From the NCBI GenBank assembly GCA_946534895.1, contig CAMNDE010000001.1, forward strand, positions 50,544-114,543: 64,000 bases of DNA, read 5' to 3'. Positions 27,101 to 34,887 of this stretch are shown in pieces. A model generated the notes under the pieces. It made no database searches and had not been told where the DNA came from. It saw only the letters and a list, made by a program, of their open reading frames with translations. The DNA comes from UBA2943 sp946534895. GTDB taxonomy: Bacteria; Bacillota; Clostridia; Christensenellales; Aristaeellaceae. The position numbers and the translations under genes were made by a program. Positions within the stretch are counted from its first letter, which is position 1. The number at the start of each line of letters is the position of its first letter.

Positions 27101-28360
27101 CAGTACAAACTGCCAGCGGCCTTCATAGGCCGAATAGGCAACAAGTACAAGAAGCAGAATCAGCACTGAATCAATCTGCCCCCACGCGGCGCTTGTCAGC
27201 ACCAGAGATGGATGGAAAGCAGTAAGCAGACAGATCATACCTGCCTGTCTGCTGGAAAATCCTTTTCTGACTGCAATGCGGTAAAAAAGAACCGCAAGCA
27301 GAAGATCACACAGACAGGGGACAAATTTCAGAATCAGCGTATCCGGAAGCCAGCCCGGAAGTGCCCCCCCGAAAGCAGCCGTCAGAATCTCCGTTACCCA
27401 GCTGGTAAAGCCAAGAACATACAGGTATGCCGGCGGATAGTCGCAGAAAGAAGTAGAGGAATAAAATGCAGAAGGACCGACAGCACGCATCGTGCCTCCC
27501 CAGGCACGGAAACAGTTGATATCCACCTGGTAGCCTTCGATAACCGCACTGAGAATCATGTGCAGCACAAATGACACGGCCAGTCCTGCCCAGACATATG
27601 CAGGCAGACGTGACTGCCTTTCCTGAGTCTCCGTTTTCAGCATAGGGATAAAGCACAGGAACGCAAACGTGTAAATAAGGCTGATCATCATCAGATACGG
27701 CCAGAAAGGACCGGACTCTTTCTCGGTCTCTGATTCGGAAGCGCCATAATATGCTGCCTCATTTGCCTGGTACCACGGCTGTGCAGAACATCCTGCAGGG
27801 AGCACATCAATTTCGCTCAGATACAGATTCGCAAAATAGGCTGTACCTTCACTTTCACCGCTGTATCCGCCCAGTCGCGCATAGACAGTTACGCTGGTCT
27901 GATCAACATCCGTAATGCCGTACAGACTCACATATTCCCATTTTCCGTCTGTGTCGTAGAGCCCCTCTGTTCGGGCGTAAAGGCCCTCAATGGAAAGATT
28001 GGCACCCCATCCGGCATCGGTGACGTCGTCTGCCATAATCCATCCGGACAAACAATACAGCGTATCGGGCTTGACGGAAACAGTCTGAGAAAATCTGGCA
28101 TCGTTCGCGCCAAGATTTCGAATCTCCGCACAGCATTCACCCGTTTTCTCGTCCCTGATCACCTGGTACAGTGTATAGCCTTCCGTATTGAACCACGCAT
28201 CCGTATACCATCCTGAAGGCAGCCCGCTGTCATCGAGCACCTGGAAATCGCTGTTGTACAGAAGATTCTCGCCGAATTCACTTTCCGCGCTGTCAGCCAC
28301 TGCAGACATCAGAAAAAAGGAAAACAGGCAGAGAATCAGACAGAAAACGCGTTTGCTCAT
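24176..28360 (-). CDS. Giant double GT-C glycosyltransferase with PMT domain
   Basis: A 1394-residue membrane protein that appears to fuse two polyprenyl-phosphate-dependent GT-C modules. Residues 1-24 are a signal peptide. 30-195 is a CBM-like beta domain (ENLLYNSDF start, YFANLYLSEI end). The first GT-C module spans about 215-715: DINCFRAW (280), DYPPAYLY (307), WGQIDS (393), and KMHERYIFP (622), typical of GT87-like mannosyltransferases. A second extracytoplasmic beta domain spans 785-905. The PMT (GT39) module spans about 935-1394, with the acidic pair D951-E952 in YFDEIYHARTAYE and THPPLGK. O-mannosylation of exported proteins or wall glycan is the expected activity. Confidence 0.85.
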   Translation of the reverse strand: MSKRVFCLILCLFSFFLMSAVADSAESEFGENLLYNSDFQVLDDSGLPSGWYTDAWFNTEGYTLYQVIRDEKTGECCAEIRNLGANDARFSQTVSVKPDTLYCLSGWIMADDVTDAGWGANLSIEGLYARTEGLYDTDGKWEYVSLYGITDVDQTSVTVYARLGGYSGESEGTAYFANLYLSEIDVLPAGCSAQPWYQANEAAYYGASESETEKESGPFWPYLMMISLIYTFAFLCFIPMLKTETQERQSRLPAYVWAGLAVSFVLHMILSAVIEGYQVDINCFRAWGGTMRAVGPSAFYSSTSFCDYPPAYLYVLGFTSWVTEILTAAFGGALPGWLPDTLILKFVPCLCDLLLAVLFYRIAVRKGFSSRQAGMICLLTAFHPSLVLTSAAWGQIDSVLILLLVLVAYSAYEGRWQFVLPLYVLSVLVKPQALMLGPLGLLAILVTLRKWDRDQTKRFLTGLAYAAAVALIVILPFGIHMPFGWLIAKYQETLSSYAYATVNAANLYYLFGKNWESISMSVTWDVTAALLMICGMAAVFMYDVNRRLKRTCAWAEPLILSLFCLFFLICCIAGASWSIAGYGAMALAFAIVVPMYLRAGSMKFLPYYGALLFILLFSLGIKMHERYIFPAIGLLMLAFLLVKDRKYLVLLALLTVPVFINEGIVLDNSIRLGSSMGHLNADTSLLASILSLWNLVLSGYGIYIGAVTAEAQTVYSFSCIRRAFPVQHFTGRVRSPLDYRTDASLHWKKLDTVLLLGMTLMYSGVCLWNLGSMKAPQTTWSSSAPQETVTLDLGDIHEEFSMLYFCQVSYDDFLVETSRDGVEWTTHWAEMDQGQCFRWKYLMPSWGEGDSRQFSGGNTYDSVEKLNGRFVRITAEQIGLKLNEVIFRRSREIVREDGTLVHVSGERIPFTVASWENAVQESPLYSSPEAIVDEQDSLEGEPGWYNSTYFDEIYHARTAYEHLHAQTPYETTHPPLGKVIMSWGVALWGMTPFGWRFAGAVAGILMLPGMYLLGKQLTKKTSFAVLSCALMAMDCMHLTQTRIATIDSFPVLFIIFAYWFMLRFMQSDVTQEKMSSLVTNLGFSGFFMGCAIASKWIGVYAGIGLAVLYFWTLFRHMRLSELSRQCLNDFDGLAEKDMQILEKRRDLAFSRIVKLCLWCLLFFVAIPLVIYLLSYIPYFSYRNPQGIGQYLQLVVSAQEGMLSYHSTPGLGMDHPFYSPWYEWPLMKRPMYYAMAQFMPQGRSLSIFCFGNPAVWYTGLAGVLCMILLWFSRHYDTREGSGCIVHWSSHSWDISPAFLMISLLAQFLPWVLVPRGTYIYHYFASVPFLILSVTMSLYYLYGLFPRTVRYVTCVLLLLALLLFIILYPYASGMAVPEAWLDIGKRFLNVYYAIAY

Positions 28361-28384
28361 ATTAACTACATCCCTAAATGTTGA

Positions 28385-29008
28385 TTACGGCCAGAAATGA
28401 CCGATAAACGATTTTCTATGTTCCGGGCACGGTCCAAGCCTTTTCAATGCTTCAATATGTTCCTTCGTGCCATAGCCTTTGTTTCGCAGAAAACCGTACT
28501 CCGGATAGGCCTGGTCAAGTTCAATCATCTGATGATCCCGGGTAACCTTCGCGACAACTGAGGCAGCCGCTATGGAATAGGACACAGCATCTCCATGTAT
28601 AATCGGCATTTCCCTGCCATGAAGGCCAAGAGAAGTCACCGCATCAATCAGAAACAGGTCTGCGGGAATATTGGCTGCCGCTTCCCGCATGGCTTTGCGG
28701 GTTGCCTGAAGAATATTCAGTCTGTCAATTTCCTCGGGTGAGGACATGCCAATCCCTACGTAAAGAGCTTTTTCCATAATCTGGGCAAAAACAGCCTCAC
28801 GCCTTTTTTCAGAAAGCTTTTTGGAATCATCCACCCAAAGAATGGGTGTTTCGCAAAGGGGCATGACAACGCATGCTGTGACAACATTTCCCACGAGGGG
28901 ACCTCGCCCTGCTTCATCCATACCCGCAATCACGCTGTATTCCTGCAAAAACGCACGGTCATGATCATATAAGGCCTGGGCTTTCATTTCTCTGGAAATG
29001 GAGCTCAA
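28385..29008 (-). CDS. rnhB: Ribonuclease HII
   Basis: A 207-residue enzyme that removes ribonucleotides and RNA primers from DNA. Catalytic acidic residues D31-E32 lie in GMDEAGRGPLVG, with further sites in VDDSKKLSE, FLIDAV and SVVAKVTRD, so the active site looks intact. TTG 29008 is preceded by GGAGG at seven bases; ATG 28987 is the alternative. It follows rbgA by 12 bases, an arrangement also found in Bacillus. It may carry all RNase H activity, since the RNase HI-like gene at 41.5 kb looks inactive. Confidence 0.95.
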   Translation of the reverse strand: MSSISREMKAQALYDHDRAFLQEYSVIAGMDEAGRGPLVGNVVTACVVMPLCETPILWVDDSKKLSEKRREAVFAQIMEKALYVGIGMSSPEEIDRLNILQATRKAMREAAANIPADLFLIDAVTSLGLHGREMPIIHGDAVSYSIAAASVVAKVTRDHQMIELDQAYPEYGFLRNKGYGTKEHIEALKRLGPCPEHRKSFIGHFWP

Positions 29009-29020
29009 TCTGTTTCCTCC

Positions 29021-29863
29021 TTATCCTTCCGGAACCTCCAGGCTGATTCTGCCGCATTTCCCGGCACGGAACTCATCAAGTACCACCTGACAGCATCGAT
29101 CGTAGTCATAGTTTCCGCCTTTCAGCAGAAATCCGCGTCCGCGGCATACTTCCTGAAGCAGTTCCTCTCCCTGAAGTTCGCCGTTCCGGATTTTGAAACG
29201 CTCCATGACAGGCCCTGGCCGGACAGCCAGCAGCTCCTGCAGAAGATTGATGGTCAGCATGGCAGTATCAACCACATCATCCTTGACAGAGCCAATATAG
29301 CATAGACGTCTGGCAGCAGTCTGATCATCCAGCCTCGGCCACAGAAGCCCCGGAGAATCCATCAGCTGGAGGTAGGGAGAGATATTCACCCACTGATTGG
29401 ACTTGGTCACGCCAGGCGTATCTCCCGTCTTTGCAATAGAGGAACCATGGAGACGGTTGATCAGGGTGCTTTTCCCTACATTGGGAACTCCCGCCACCAT
29501 AACGCGTACAACTTTCCTCACGCCTTTTTCCAAAGCCTTTGCCACTTTTTCCTTCGCCGCCTCATCAATCCATGCAAGGAGATCCTTGCCTTTTCCTGAA
29601 GAGGCGCTGAACGGATATACTGTTAGGCCTTTTTCCCGAAACTGCTTTATCCACAATGCGGTGACATTGGGGTCCGCCAGATCTGCCTTGTTCAGAACAA
29701 GTATCACTTTCTGGTTGACAATCATCTTCTCCAGGTCCGGATTACGGCTGGAATAGGGCAGTCTTGCGTCACATAGTTCAATGACAACATCAACACGTCC
29801 CAGCTGTTCCTGCAGTTGTCTTTTGGTTTTTGCCATATGACCTGGATACCAGTTGATCAACAT
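29021..29863 (-). CDS. rbgA: Ribosome biogenesis GTPase RbgA (YlqF)
   Basis: A 280-residue circularly permuted GTPase needed for late assembly of the 50S subunit. Motif order is G4 NKAD, G5 SASSGKG, then G1 GVPNVGKST, G2 region TGDTPGVTKS and G3 DSPG, diagnostic of the YlqF/YawG class. The start MLINWYPGHMAKTKRQ matches the family; ATG 29863 has GGAG ten bases upstream, while ATG 29869 (two residues longer) has it only four bases away. It is the first gene of a five-gene minus-strand operon. Confidence 0.95.
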   Translation of the reverse strand: MLINWYPGHMAKTKRQLQEQLGRVDVVIELCDARLPYSSRNPDLEKMIVNQKVILVLNKADLADPNVTALWIKQFREKGLTVYPFSASSGKGKDLLAWIDEAAKEKVAKALEKGVRKVVRVMVAGVPNVGKSTLINRLHGSSIAKTGDTPGVTKSNQWVNISPYLQLMDSPGLLWPRLDDQTAARRLCYIGSVKDDVVDTAMLTINLLQELLAVRPGPVMERFKIRNGELQGEELLQEVCRGRGFLLKGGNYDYDRCCQVVLDEFRAGKCGRISLEVPEG

Positions 29864-29898
29864 CCGCATAAAACTCCTTTTCCTTACATTCACTGACA

Positions 29899-29926
29899 AT
29901 TCTACACAAAAACCAGGCATCGTCAA
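29899..29926 (-). promoter_or_regulatory. Promoter of rbgA-rnhB operon
   Basis: Read on the minus strand: TTGACG (29926-29921), 16-base spacer and TAGAAT (29904-29899), 36 bases upstream of the rbgA start. Confidence 0.7.
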
Positions 29927-29952
29927 CGATTTTTCAGTTCCATTCCAAGGAT

Positions 29953-29981
29953 TTGACATATATTACGCCACAGTCTATTAT
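29953..29981 (+). promoter_or_regulatory. Promoter for small membrane protein/DUF4230 genes
   Basis: TTGACA (29953-29958), 17-base spacer and TATTAT (29976-29981). It is back to back with the rbgA promoter, about 97 bases before the first start codon. Confidence 0.75.
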
Positions 29982-30077
29982 TTTCACAAAGTGCATCCCG
30001 GATGCGCTCAGATACGTACCGGCAGGCACGTCCAGGTCTGAAACTGCCGGGCGAGTGTATGTAAGGAGGTTCTCCGT

Positions 30078-30260
30078 ATGCGGAGGAATCGACCGCGGAA
30101 ACCGTTTTTTCCGCACAGGGATGATCACCATGCCAGAAAAAGATATCCTCTGTGGCAGCTGTTTCTCATGGCCGTCGGCGGCCTCACACTGGTATTTCTC
30201 TTTCTTCGGTATCTCATCATCCCGCTTCTGGTATACCTTCAGGATGTGATTCCGACATGA
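30078..30260 (+). CDS. Small single-span membrane protein
   Basis: A 60-residue protein: a basic N-terminus (RRNRPRKPFFPHRDDHHARKRYP, shown in key parts RRNRPRK and HHARKR) and one transmembrane helix at about 26-52. AAGGAGG lies eight bases before the ATG, a promoter sits upstream and the stop overlaps the next start as ATGA. This makes it a real gene despite its size. The topology is probably N-in. No family recognised; a partner of the DUF4230 protein is likely from the coupling. Confidence 0.72.
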   Translation: MRRNRPRKPFFPHRDDHHARKRYPLWQLFLMAVGGLTLVFLFLRYLIIPLLVYLQDVIPT

Positions 30261-30868
30261 AACGCTTCGGCAGATGGCTGCTGCGCTTACTGCGTTCAGC
30301 CTTGCTTCTGACACTGGTGCTTGCTCTTATGCCCTGGGTTTCCGAACTTGTAAAAAATCTGTTCCCGGAACCGCTCAGCGCACGTACTGTGTCTGAAATA
30401 CTATCCCACGAAATGCACATGTCCCGCCGCCTGGAAACATGCAGGGTAGAGGATGACGGTGTCCTGGTCAGTACAGTGGATGCTTTTCTCATCGGAACGG
30501 TGCAGACAGTAAAAATCCATTATGCGTATCAGGCAAGTATCGGGATCAATCTCGAAAACATACAGATTCAGTATGATGAGCATCAGATTTCCATCACCCT
30601 TCCGGAAATTGAGCTTCTTTCCGACAGCCTGTCTCCTGATGAAGTTGATGTAAAGGATTTCTGGTATCCGCTTACAGAGAACCGTCGCCGACACCTGCTG
30701 ACAGAAGAAACTGAGAAAAGAAGAACCTATTATTTTTCCCCGGAAGAGGACGGATACAGACAGGCGCGTGAAAAGACCCTGGAAAGCATCCATGCAATGA
30801 TCGATGAGATTCTGGAAGGAATCCAGACCGTTCCCATAACTGTGGAGTTTGCAGACGCGAAACTTTAG
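30257..30868 (+). CDS. DUF4230 membrane-anchored protein
   Basis: A 203-residue protein with a basic N-terminus and one hydrophobic helix (about 8-28), followed by an extracytoplasmic domain. The domain pattern (SEILSHEMHMSRRLETCRVEDDGVLV..., VKIHYAYQASIGINLENIQI, ITLPEIELL) fits DUF4230, a family of unknown function. ATG 30257 overlaps the previous stop by four bases. The C-terminal part is helical and charged. No enzymatic residues can be identified. Confidence 0.75.
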   Translation: MKRFGRWLLRLLRSALLLTLVLALMPWVSELVKNLFPEPLSARTVSEILSHEMHMSRRLETCRVEDDGVLVSTVDAFLIGTVQTVKIHYAYQASIGINLENIQIQYDEHQISITLPEIELLSDSLSPDEVDVKDFWYPLTENRRRHLLTEETEKRRTYYFSPEEDGYRQAREKTLESIHAMIDEILEGIQTVPITVEFADAKL

Positions 30869-30915
30869 TCTCTCGGAACCGAATCCGGTTTCAACAGACT
30901 AAAATCGGTTTGAAA

Positions 30916-30944
30916 GTTGCAAACAAGCTTTCAATGTGGCATAA
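30916..30944 (+). promoter_or_regulatory. Promoter for aminopeptidase gene
   Basis: TTGCAA (30916-30921), 17-base spacer and CATAAT (30939-30944), 38 bases upstream of the ATG at 30982. Confidence 0.55.
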
Positions 30945-30981
30945 TTTCACTGAATTCCATGTTGCTTAGGAGGAAAACAGT

Positions 30982-32766
30982 ATGCGTGATCAGCTGACTT
31001 GTCTCCGCAAGAAAATGCAGGAGAACGGAATTGATTATTATCTGGTCCCTACGGATGATTTCCATGCATCCGAGTATACCGGCGATTATTTCAAATGCAG
31101 AGCTTTTCTTTCTGGATTTACCGGCAGTGCCGGAACCTGTGTGGTTTCATCTGACTTCGCCGGTCTCTGGACTGACGGACGCTATTTTCTGCAGGCCTCC
31201 CGTCAGCTTGAGGGTACCGGGTTCGAGCTTATGAAAATGGATCAGCCCGGTGTTCCGGATATCCATTCTTTTATTCAAGGCCATCTGAAGAGCGGGGCAA
31301 CGCTTGGTTTTGACGGCCGCACCGTCAGCCTGAGGGAATATCGTTTTTATCAGAAACTGGCTGAAGAATGCGGTGCATCTCTGCGCACAGACGTGGATCT
31401 CGTCGGTGAAATCTGGGCCGACCGTCCGCCGCTTTCTGCAAAGCCTGTATTTGAAATGCCGGATGAATATACCGGAATGACAAGGCATGAAAAACTCAAT
31501 AAGATCAGGGAGTTTCTTCAGAAGGAGAAATGTGATTTTCTTCTTTTGTCTTCGCTTACCGATATCGCCTATACCCTGAATATACGCGGGGACGACGTGG
31601 CCTGCACCCCTGTCGTCCTTTCATATCTCATGATCTCCCAAAGCGGTGCATCCCTATTTGTAAATCAAAGCGTGCTCAGCGATGAAATCATCCGTCATCT
31701 TGCCGAAGATCACGTGGCCCTGCAGGATTATGGTGATGTCTACAAAGCGCTTTCCGCCCTGACTGCCGGGACCCGGATCTATTACGATCCTTCCGTTGTC
31801 AATTCCGCGCTCATCTCAAGCATCCCCTCCAACGTGGAAACCGTCGAAGGGAGAAACCCCACTGTCATCATGAAGGCGATTAAAAACCCTGTGGAAGTTG
31901 AGCATTTCCGGAAGGCACATATTCGGGACGGTGTTGCTGTCACCCGTTTTATGTACTGGCTCAAGAAAAACGTTGGGAAAATCCCCATGACTGAAATCAG
32001 TGCAGCAGAGAAGCTTGAGTCTTTCCGCAAAGAACAACCGCTGTATATCGGACCCAGCTTTTCACCGATCATGGCGTTTGCCGAGAACGGTGCCATAGTC
32101 CATTATCATGTCACGGAGGAGACCTGCGCCAAGATCGAACCACGTTCCTTCCTGCTTGCAGATACCGGCGGACAGTACATGGACGGCACCACAGATATCA
32201 CCAGAACGTTTGCGCTCGGTGAACTGACAGATGAAGAGAAAAAAATGTATACGCTGGTTCTTCTTGGTCATCTGCATCTTGGTCACGCCAAGTTCCGCTA
32301 CGGCACTTCAGGCGCAAATCTTGATTATCTAGCCCGTGAACCCCTGTGGCGTTATGGACTTGACTATAATCATGGAACCGGCCATGGTGTAGGCTATGTG
32401 CTGAGTGTTCATGAAGGTCCCCAGAGCTTCCGCTATCAGAAGATGAACGTTTTGCATTCAGAGATTCTGGAACCCGGTATGGTGACCAGTGATGAACCCG
32501 GTATTTATCTCGAGGGCAAATTCGGTGTGCGCCTGGAAAATCTGACAGTGGTCTGCGAAGATGAAACCACAGAATATGGTCGGTTTTTGCGTCTCGACTA
32601 TCTGACCATGGTTCCATGGGATCTGGATGCTATCGATTTCTCTCTGATGACTGATGCAGACAGGACACTTCTTAATCAGTATCACGAGGAAGTCCGCCGG
32701 AATATTCTGCCTTATCTGGAAGGTGATGAAGCGGAATGGCTGAAACAGGCAACCCGAGCGGTATGA
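30982..32766 (+). CDS. Xaa-Pro aminopeptidase, M24 family
   Basis: A 594-residue cytosolic metallopeptidase that removes N-terminal residues before proline. Two creatinase-like N-terminal domains cover about 1-300, and the pita-bread catalytic domain about 305-530. Metal ligands are seen in DTGGQYMDGTTDITRTF (two Asp), NHGTGHGVGYVLSVHEGP (His), TSDEPGIY (Glu) and VRLENL (Glu). The roughly 60-residue C-terminal extension is typical of the long (M24C) aminopeptidase P type. GGAGG precedes the start. The TetR gene begins about 20 bases downstream. Confidence 0.93.
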   Translation: MRDQLTCLRKKMQENGIDYYLVPTDDFHASEYTGDYFKCRAFLSGFTGSAGTCVVSSDFAGLWTDGRYFLQASRQLEGTGFELMKMDQPGVPDIHSFIQGHLKSGATLGFDGRTVSLREYRFYQKLAEECGASLRTDVDLVGEIWADRPPLSAKPVFEMPDEYTGMTRHEKLNKIREFLQKEKCDFLLLSSLTDIAYTLNIRGDDVACTPVVLSYLMISQSGASLFVNQSVLSDEIIRHLAEDHVALQDYGDVYKALSALTAGTRIYYDPSVVNSALISSIPSNVETVEGRNPTVIMKAIKNPVEVEHFRKAHIRDGVAVTRFMYWLKKNVGKIPMTEISAAEKLESFRKEQPLYIGPSFSPIMAFAENGAIVHYHVTEETCAKIEPRSFLLADTGGQYMDGTTDITRTFALGELTDEEKKMYTLVLLGHLHLGHAKFRYGTSGANLDYLAREPLWRYGLDYNHGTGHGVGYVLSVHEGPQSFRYQKMNVLHSEILEPGMVTSDEPGIYLEGKFGVRLENLTVVCEDETTEYGRFLRLDYLTMVPWDLDAIDFSLMTDADRTLLNQYHEEVRRNILPYLEGDEAEWLKQATRAV

Positions 32767-32786
32767 TGCAGCGGCAGGTGAATGGC

Positions 32787-33476
32787 ATGAAAAAAGGTGA
32801 ATCAACCCGTCTTGAGATTCTTCAGGTGGCTGACAGACTGTTCTGTTCCAAAGGCTACGACCAGACAAGCGTGCAGGATATTCTTGATATCATTCACGGA
32901 AGCAAAGGTGGATTCTATCATCATTTTCCTTCAAAAGATGCTGTCCTTCAGACGCTTTGTCAGCAGCGCGCTGAGCGGGCAAAAGCCAGAGCGAACGAAT
33001 CACTTATCAGCATAACAGACCCTTTGATTCGGCTTAACACCATATTTACGCACTGTATTCCACTGCGTATGGACGACGCATCATTCATTGCGACAGTCCT
33101 TCCGCTTCTGAGACGCCCCGAAGGAATGACTGTGCGGGTCGTTTATCAGGATGCCATTATTGATGCCTTCAAAAGTCTTCTGGACAGGGAAATCGCACGC
33201 GCAAAGTCCGAACAGGTGCTGTTTCCCTGTGCCAATGACATCGGCATAACCATCCTGACTCTGACCAATGCTTTCTGGCTTGAATGCGCTCTTCTGATTC
33301 CTCTGGACAGCAGCAAAGATGCAAACTGTGCATCAGTAATTCCGGTTCTTAACAGGTATCGCATGCTTCTCGAACATATGCTGAATGCCCCTTATGGCAG
33401 TATCTCCCTGATGAACCTTGAGCAATGGGAAGAATTCACAAACCGGGTAATGCTGCTGATGAAACATGGTATATAA
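32787..33476 (+). CDS. TetR/AcrR-family transcriptional regulator
   Basis: A 229-residue one-component repressor. The N-terminal TetR HTH is clear at about 5-55: STRLEILQVADRLFCSKGYDQTSVQDI followed by GSKGGFYHHFPSKDAVL (shown as landmark motifs FCSKGYDQTSV and GGFYHHF). The C-terminal helical ligand domain is not assignable. ATG 32787 best matches the family N-terminus, although its ribosome site (AGGTG) is weak; in-frame ATGs at 32763 and 32766 add a few residues. No transporter is adjacent, and deoD follows 21 bases later, so its target is unclear. Confidence 0.87.
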   Translation: MKKGESTRLEILQVADRLFCSKGYDQTSVQDILDIIHGSKGGFYHHFPSKDAVLQTLCQQRAERAKARANESLISITDPLIRLNTIFTHCIPLRMDDASFIATVLPLLRRPEGMTVRVVYQDAIIDAFKSLLDREIARAKSEQVLFPCANDIGITILTLTNAFWLECALLIPLDSSKDANCASVIPVLNRYRMLLEHMLNAPYGSISLMNLEQWEEFTNRVMLLMKHGI

Positions 33477-33497
33477 AAAGCAGAAAGGATGAAGAAC

Positions 33498-34205
33498 ATG
33501 AGTAACACGCCGACCCCACACATTGCAGCAAAAGAAGGGGATTTCGCTCCAACTGTCCTCATGCCTGGTGATCCTTTACGTTCCAAGTTTATTGCTGACA
33601 ATTTCCTGGAATCTCCAAGACTTGTCAACAATGTGCGCGGTGTACAGGGATATACCGGTCTTTACAAAGGAAAGCCGGTCTCTGTCATGGCTTCCGGTAT
33701 GGGTATCCCTTCCATCGGCATCTACTCCTATGAACTGTTTCACTTTTTCAATGTGGAAAACATTATTCGGGTTGGAACCGCAGGAATGCTGAATCAGAAC
33801 CTCAAGGTTCGCGATGTGGTTCTTGGCATGAGTGCCTACACCAATTCCAATTTTGGCAGGCAATATGGTTTTGACGGGAATGTGGCTCCGTGCTGCTCCT
33901 GGAAACTTCTTTCCAAAGCCATGGAAGCGGGAAGGAAACTCGGAATCGAGCCTGTTCCCGGAGCCCTGTATTCGTCTGATATTTTCTATGATGAATCGGA
34001 TCCTGGAGAAATACTCAGAAAGCTCGGTGTGCTCGCTGTAGAAATGGAAGCCGCCGCCTTATACATGAATGCAGCAAGAGCCGGCAAGAATGCTCTGTGC
34101 ATATGTACGATTTCTGACAATCCTATAACCGGGGAATCTCTTTCCTCAGAAGATCGTCAGAATACCTTTACCCAGATGATGGAAATTGCTCTGGAAATCG
34201 CATAA
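33498..34205 (+). CDS. deoD: Purine-nucleoside phosphorylase, DeoD type
   Basis: A 235-residue hexameric enzyme of purine salvage that cleaves (deoxy)nucleosides to base and pentose 1-phosphate. Family motifs: VLMPGDPLRSKFIA, GMGIPSIGIYSYEL, VGTAGML, SDIFYDES and VEMEAAALY with the ribose-binding Met-Glu, then ISDNP. ATG 33498 has AGAAAGGA at suitable distance; an ATG nine bases upstream would add three residues. Pentose 1-phosphate can pass to DeoB at the left edge of the window. Confidence 0.95.
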   Translation: MSNTPTPHIAAKEGDFAPTVLMPGDPLRSKFIADNFLESPRLVNNVRGVQGYTGLYKGKPVSVMASGMGIPSIGIYSYELFHFFNVENIIRVGTAGMLNQNLKVRDVVLGMSAYTNSNFGRQYGFDGNVAPCCSWKLLSKAMEAGRKLGIEPVPGALYSSDIFYDESDPGEILRKLGVLAVEMEAAALYMNAARAGKNALCICTISDNPITGESLSSEDRQNTFTQMMEIALEIA

Positions 34206-34208
34206 TGG

Positions 34209-34243
34209 AAAATCAGGCTGCACAAAATGCGCAGCCTGATTTT
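34209..34243. terminator. Bidirectional terminator between deoD and alarmone synthetase
   Basis: Perfect 13-base stem AAAATCAGGCTGC / GCAGCCTGATTTT with a 9-base loop between convergent genes. The right end touches the stop codon of the minus-strand gene. Confidence 0.9.
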
Positions 34244-34887
34244 CATTTCTGTTCCAGATCATCCAGTCGATCGTGAATCGACTGCATCTTGGAATCCAGG
34301 TTTGATATATCTTCCGCTACCTGCATCAGCTCCGTCACCACATCCGATGGAACATACTCCTTGGATTTGTATCGCAGGCTGTGTTCAAGCGTTGCCCAGA
34401 AGTCCATGGCTATGGTTCGAATCTGTATCTCGACAGGCACCTGGGTCCTTCCTTCAGAAAGATATACCGGAATTTCCGCAACAATATGCAGGCTCCGATA
34501 GCCGTTGGGTTTCGGATGTGCAATATAATTGCGTATCCTGAGTACATTCAGATCATCCATTGTAAGCAAAAGGCTCTGGATGGTATAGATATCCTGCAGA
34601 TACGAACAAATCACGCGGATTCCGGCAATATCCTGAAATGAATCAATGGCTGTTTCCAGATTCAATGGAAGCCCTTTTCGAACCAGTTTGTTATACATGC
34701 TCTCCACGGTTTTCAACCGGCTGTCTATGTGATGGATCGGGTTCCGGTCATGATGCTGCTGAAATTCTGTATTCAGAATTTCCAGTTTGGTAACCACTTC
34801 AGAAATAGCTGCCTGATACCTGCATTTTATCGGATAAAACTGTTTTTCCATTTCTTCCAGTTTCTGGGAATCAACATGGTCTTTCAA
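34243..34887 (-). CDS. Small alarmone synthetase (GTP pyrophosphokinase)
   Basis: A 214-residue single-domain RelA/SpoT synthetase that makes (p)ppGpp from ATP and GTP/GDP. Motifs: FQDIAGIRVICSYLQDIY, the NYIAHPKPNGYRSLHIV substrate loop and VEIQIRTIAMDFWATLEH with catalytic Glu. There is no HD hydrolase, TGS or ACT domain, so it is RelQ/RelP-like. The start is TTG 34887, with AGGAAGG about ten bases upstream; no earlier ATG exists in frame. Its transcript leader contains the structured element at 34925-34975. Confidence 0.9.
   Translation of the reverse strand: MKDHVDSQKLEEMEKQFYPIKCRYQAAISEVVTKLEILNTEFQQHHDRNPIHHIDSRLKTVESMYNKLVRKGLPLNLETAIDSFQDIAGIRVICSYLQDIYTIQSLLLTMDDLNVLRIRNYIAHPKPNGYRSLHIVAEIPVYLSEGRTQVPVEIQIRTIAMDFWATLEHSLRYKSKEYVPSDVVTELMQVAEDISNLDSKMQSIHDRLDDLEQK

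Noticed and set aside
26327..27169. A 280-codon plus-strand frame
   Set aside because: Antisense to the glycosyltransferase gene; very rich in Lys, Gln, His and Asn, which is typical of a frame opposite transmembrane coding DNA.
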